Below are positions 5,515-5,775 of a stretch of DNA of 5,775 nucleotides, piece by piece (position 1 is the first letter of the stretch; the number at the start of each line of letters is the position of its first letter). This DNA comes from Hyphomicrobiales bacterium (GTDB taxonomy: Bacteria; Pseudomonadota; Alphaproteobacteria; Rhizobiales; Beijerinckiaceae): positions 1 to 5,775 of the forward strand of contig OMIJ01000125.1 in the NCBI GenBank assembly GCA_900299065.1, read 5' to 3'. Under the pieces are notes generated by a model that saw only the letters and a list, made by a program, of their open reading frames with translations, was not told where the DNA came from and made no database searches. The translations under genes were made by a program, and so were the position numbers.

Positions 5515-5582
5515 TCCATATGGCCGACTGATAGAGAACCAGAGATAATTACACTCTGCTGCGTTCGAGGGGTCTGTGCCAT

Positions 5583-5775
5583 TTGTTTGAGTCTTTGCCC
5601 AATCTCATCAGCATTTTTCGGTTGGTCTGTGTGCCGCTCGTCATTGGGCTGATCATGTCAGGGGCCTGGTTCGAGGCCTTTGCCATTTTTCTAATTGCGG
5701 GCCTTTCGGATGCTCTGGATGGATTCCTTGCCAAGCGCTTTGGTCTGTCCAGCCGGCTTGGCTCTTACCTTGATC
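5583..5775 (+). CDS. pgsA: CDP-alcohol phosphatidyltransferase, probably CDP-diacylglycerol-glycerol-3-phosphate 3-phosphatidyltransferase (N-terminal part, runs off window)
   Basis: The open frame gives 64 residues to the window edge. It begins FESLPNLISIFRLVCVPLVIGLI, the SLPNLIS-x-FR opening typical of PgsA, then two hydrophobic membrane segments. The catalytic motif D-x2-DG-x2-A-K-x8-G-x3-D is present, with Asp43, Asp46, Gly47, Ala50, Gly60 and Asp64; Lys51 stands where Arg is usual, followed by Arg52. PgsA is an inner-membrane enzyme making phosphatidylglycerol phosphate, the first committed step towards phosphatidylglycerol and cardiolipin. No in-frame ATG precedes the conserved start region, and a TAG stop lies about 50 nt upstream, so a TTG at 5583 is proposed, with AGGGG at 5568-5572. 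The spacing of 10 nt is long, so the exact start is uncertain. The family is clear; other CDP-alcohol transferases such as PssA cannot be fully excluded from a fragment. A GATAAT at 5544-5549 could be a -10 box but has no good -35. Confidence 0.82.
   Translation, partial: MFESLPNLISIFRLVCVPLVIGLIMSGAWFEAFAIFLIAGLSDALDGFLAKRFGLSSRLGSYLD

Noticed and set aside
5544..5549. GATAAT as a -10 box for pgsA
   Set aside because: No acceptable -35 element is found at 16-18 nt upstream, so it is not listed as a promoter.
5287..5652. + strand 121-codon open frame across the amidohydrolase end and pgsA start
   Set aside because: It is out of frame with both real genes, and its translation is a non-native mix.

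Overview
The window looks like a piece of a chromosome from an alphaproteobacterium of moderate GC. This rests on gene content and protein style (paired small cyclophilins, a purM-purN operon, a Rieske protein next to an ACMSD-type amidohydrolase); it is an inference and no genus can be named. No tRNA, rRNA, insertion sequence or CRISPR array was seen. Almost all of the sequence is compact, intact coding DNA.

Layout: (1) Positions 1-793 hold two tandem cyclophilin-type peptidyl-prolyl isomerase genes on the + strand. The first is cut by the window edge; the second is complete and ends in a convincing intrinsic terminator (824-851). (2) Positions 852-1016 are non-coding. They hold an AT-rich stretch, a perfect 9-bp DnaA box, a near-match box, an E. 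coli 13-mer-like element and two GANTC sites, so they could be a replication-origin-like or DnaA-responsive element. (3) Positions 1017-3346 are a tight minus-strand operon read purM -> purN -> a carboxymuconolactone-decarboxylase-family gene. purM and purN overlap by 4 nt (GTGA), and the ribosome binding site of the third gene overlaps the purN stop codon. (4) Positions 3347-3504 are a divergent intergenic region with two perfect short hairpins and a plausible + strand promoter. (5) Positions 3505-5483 are a + strand three-gene cassette: a Rieske [2Fe-2S] protein, a small unrecognised protein, and a COG2159-type amidohydrolase. (6) After a strong hairpin without a T-tract, a CDP-alcohol phosphatidyltransferase (probably pgsA) begins near 5583 and runs off the right edge.

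How the genes work together: PurN makes formyl-GAR (third step) and PurM makes AIR (fifth step) in de novo purine synthesis; the CMD-family gene is translationally tied to them without an obvious metabolic reason. The Rieske/small protein/amidohydrolase cassette is the least explained part. It pairs a soluble electron-transfer-type protein with a metal-dependent hydrolase or decarboxylase, with no oxygenase or reductase nearby, and a helical protein of unknown role between them. It is the best candidate here for an undescribed pathway.
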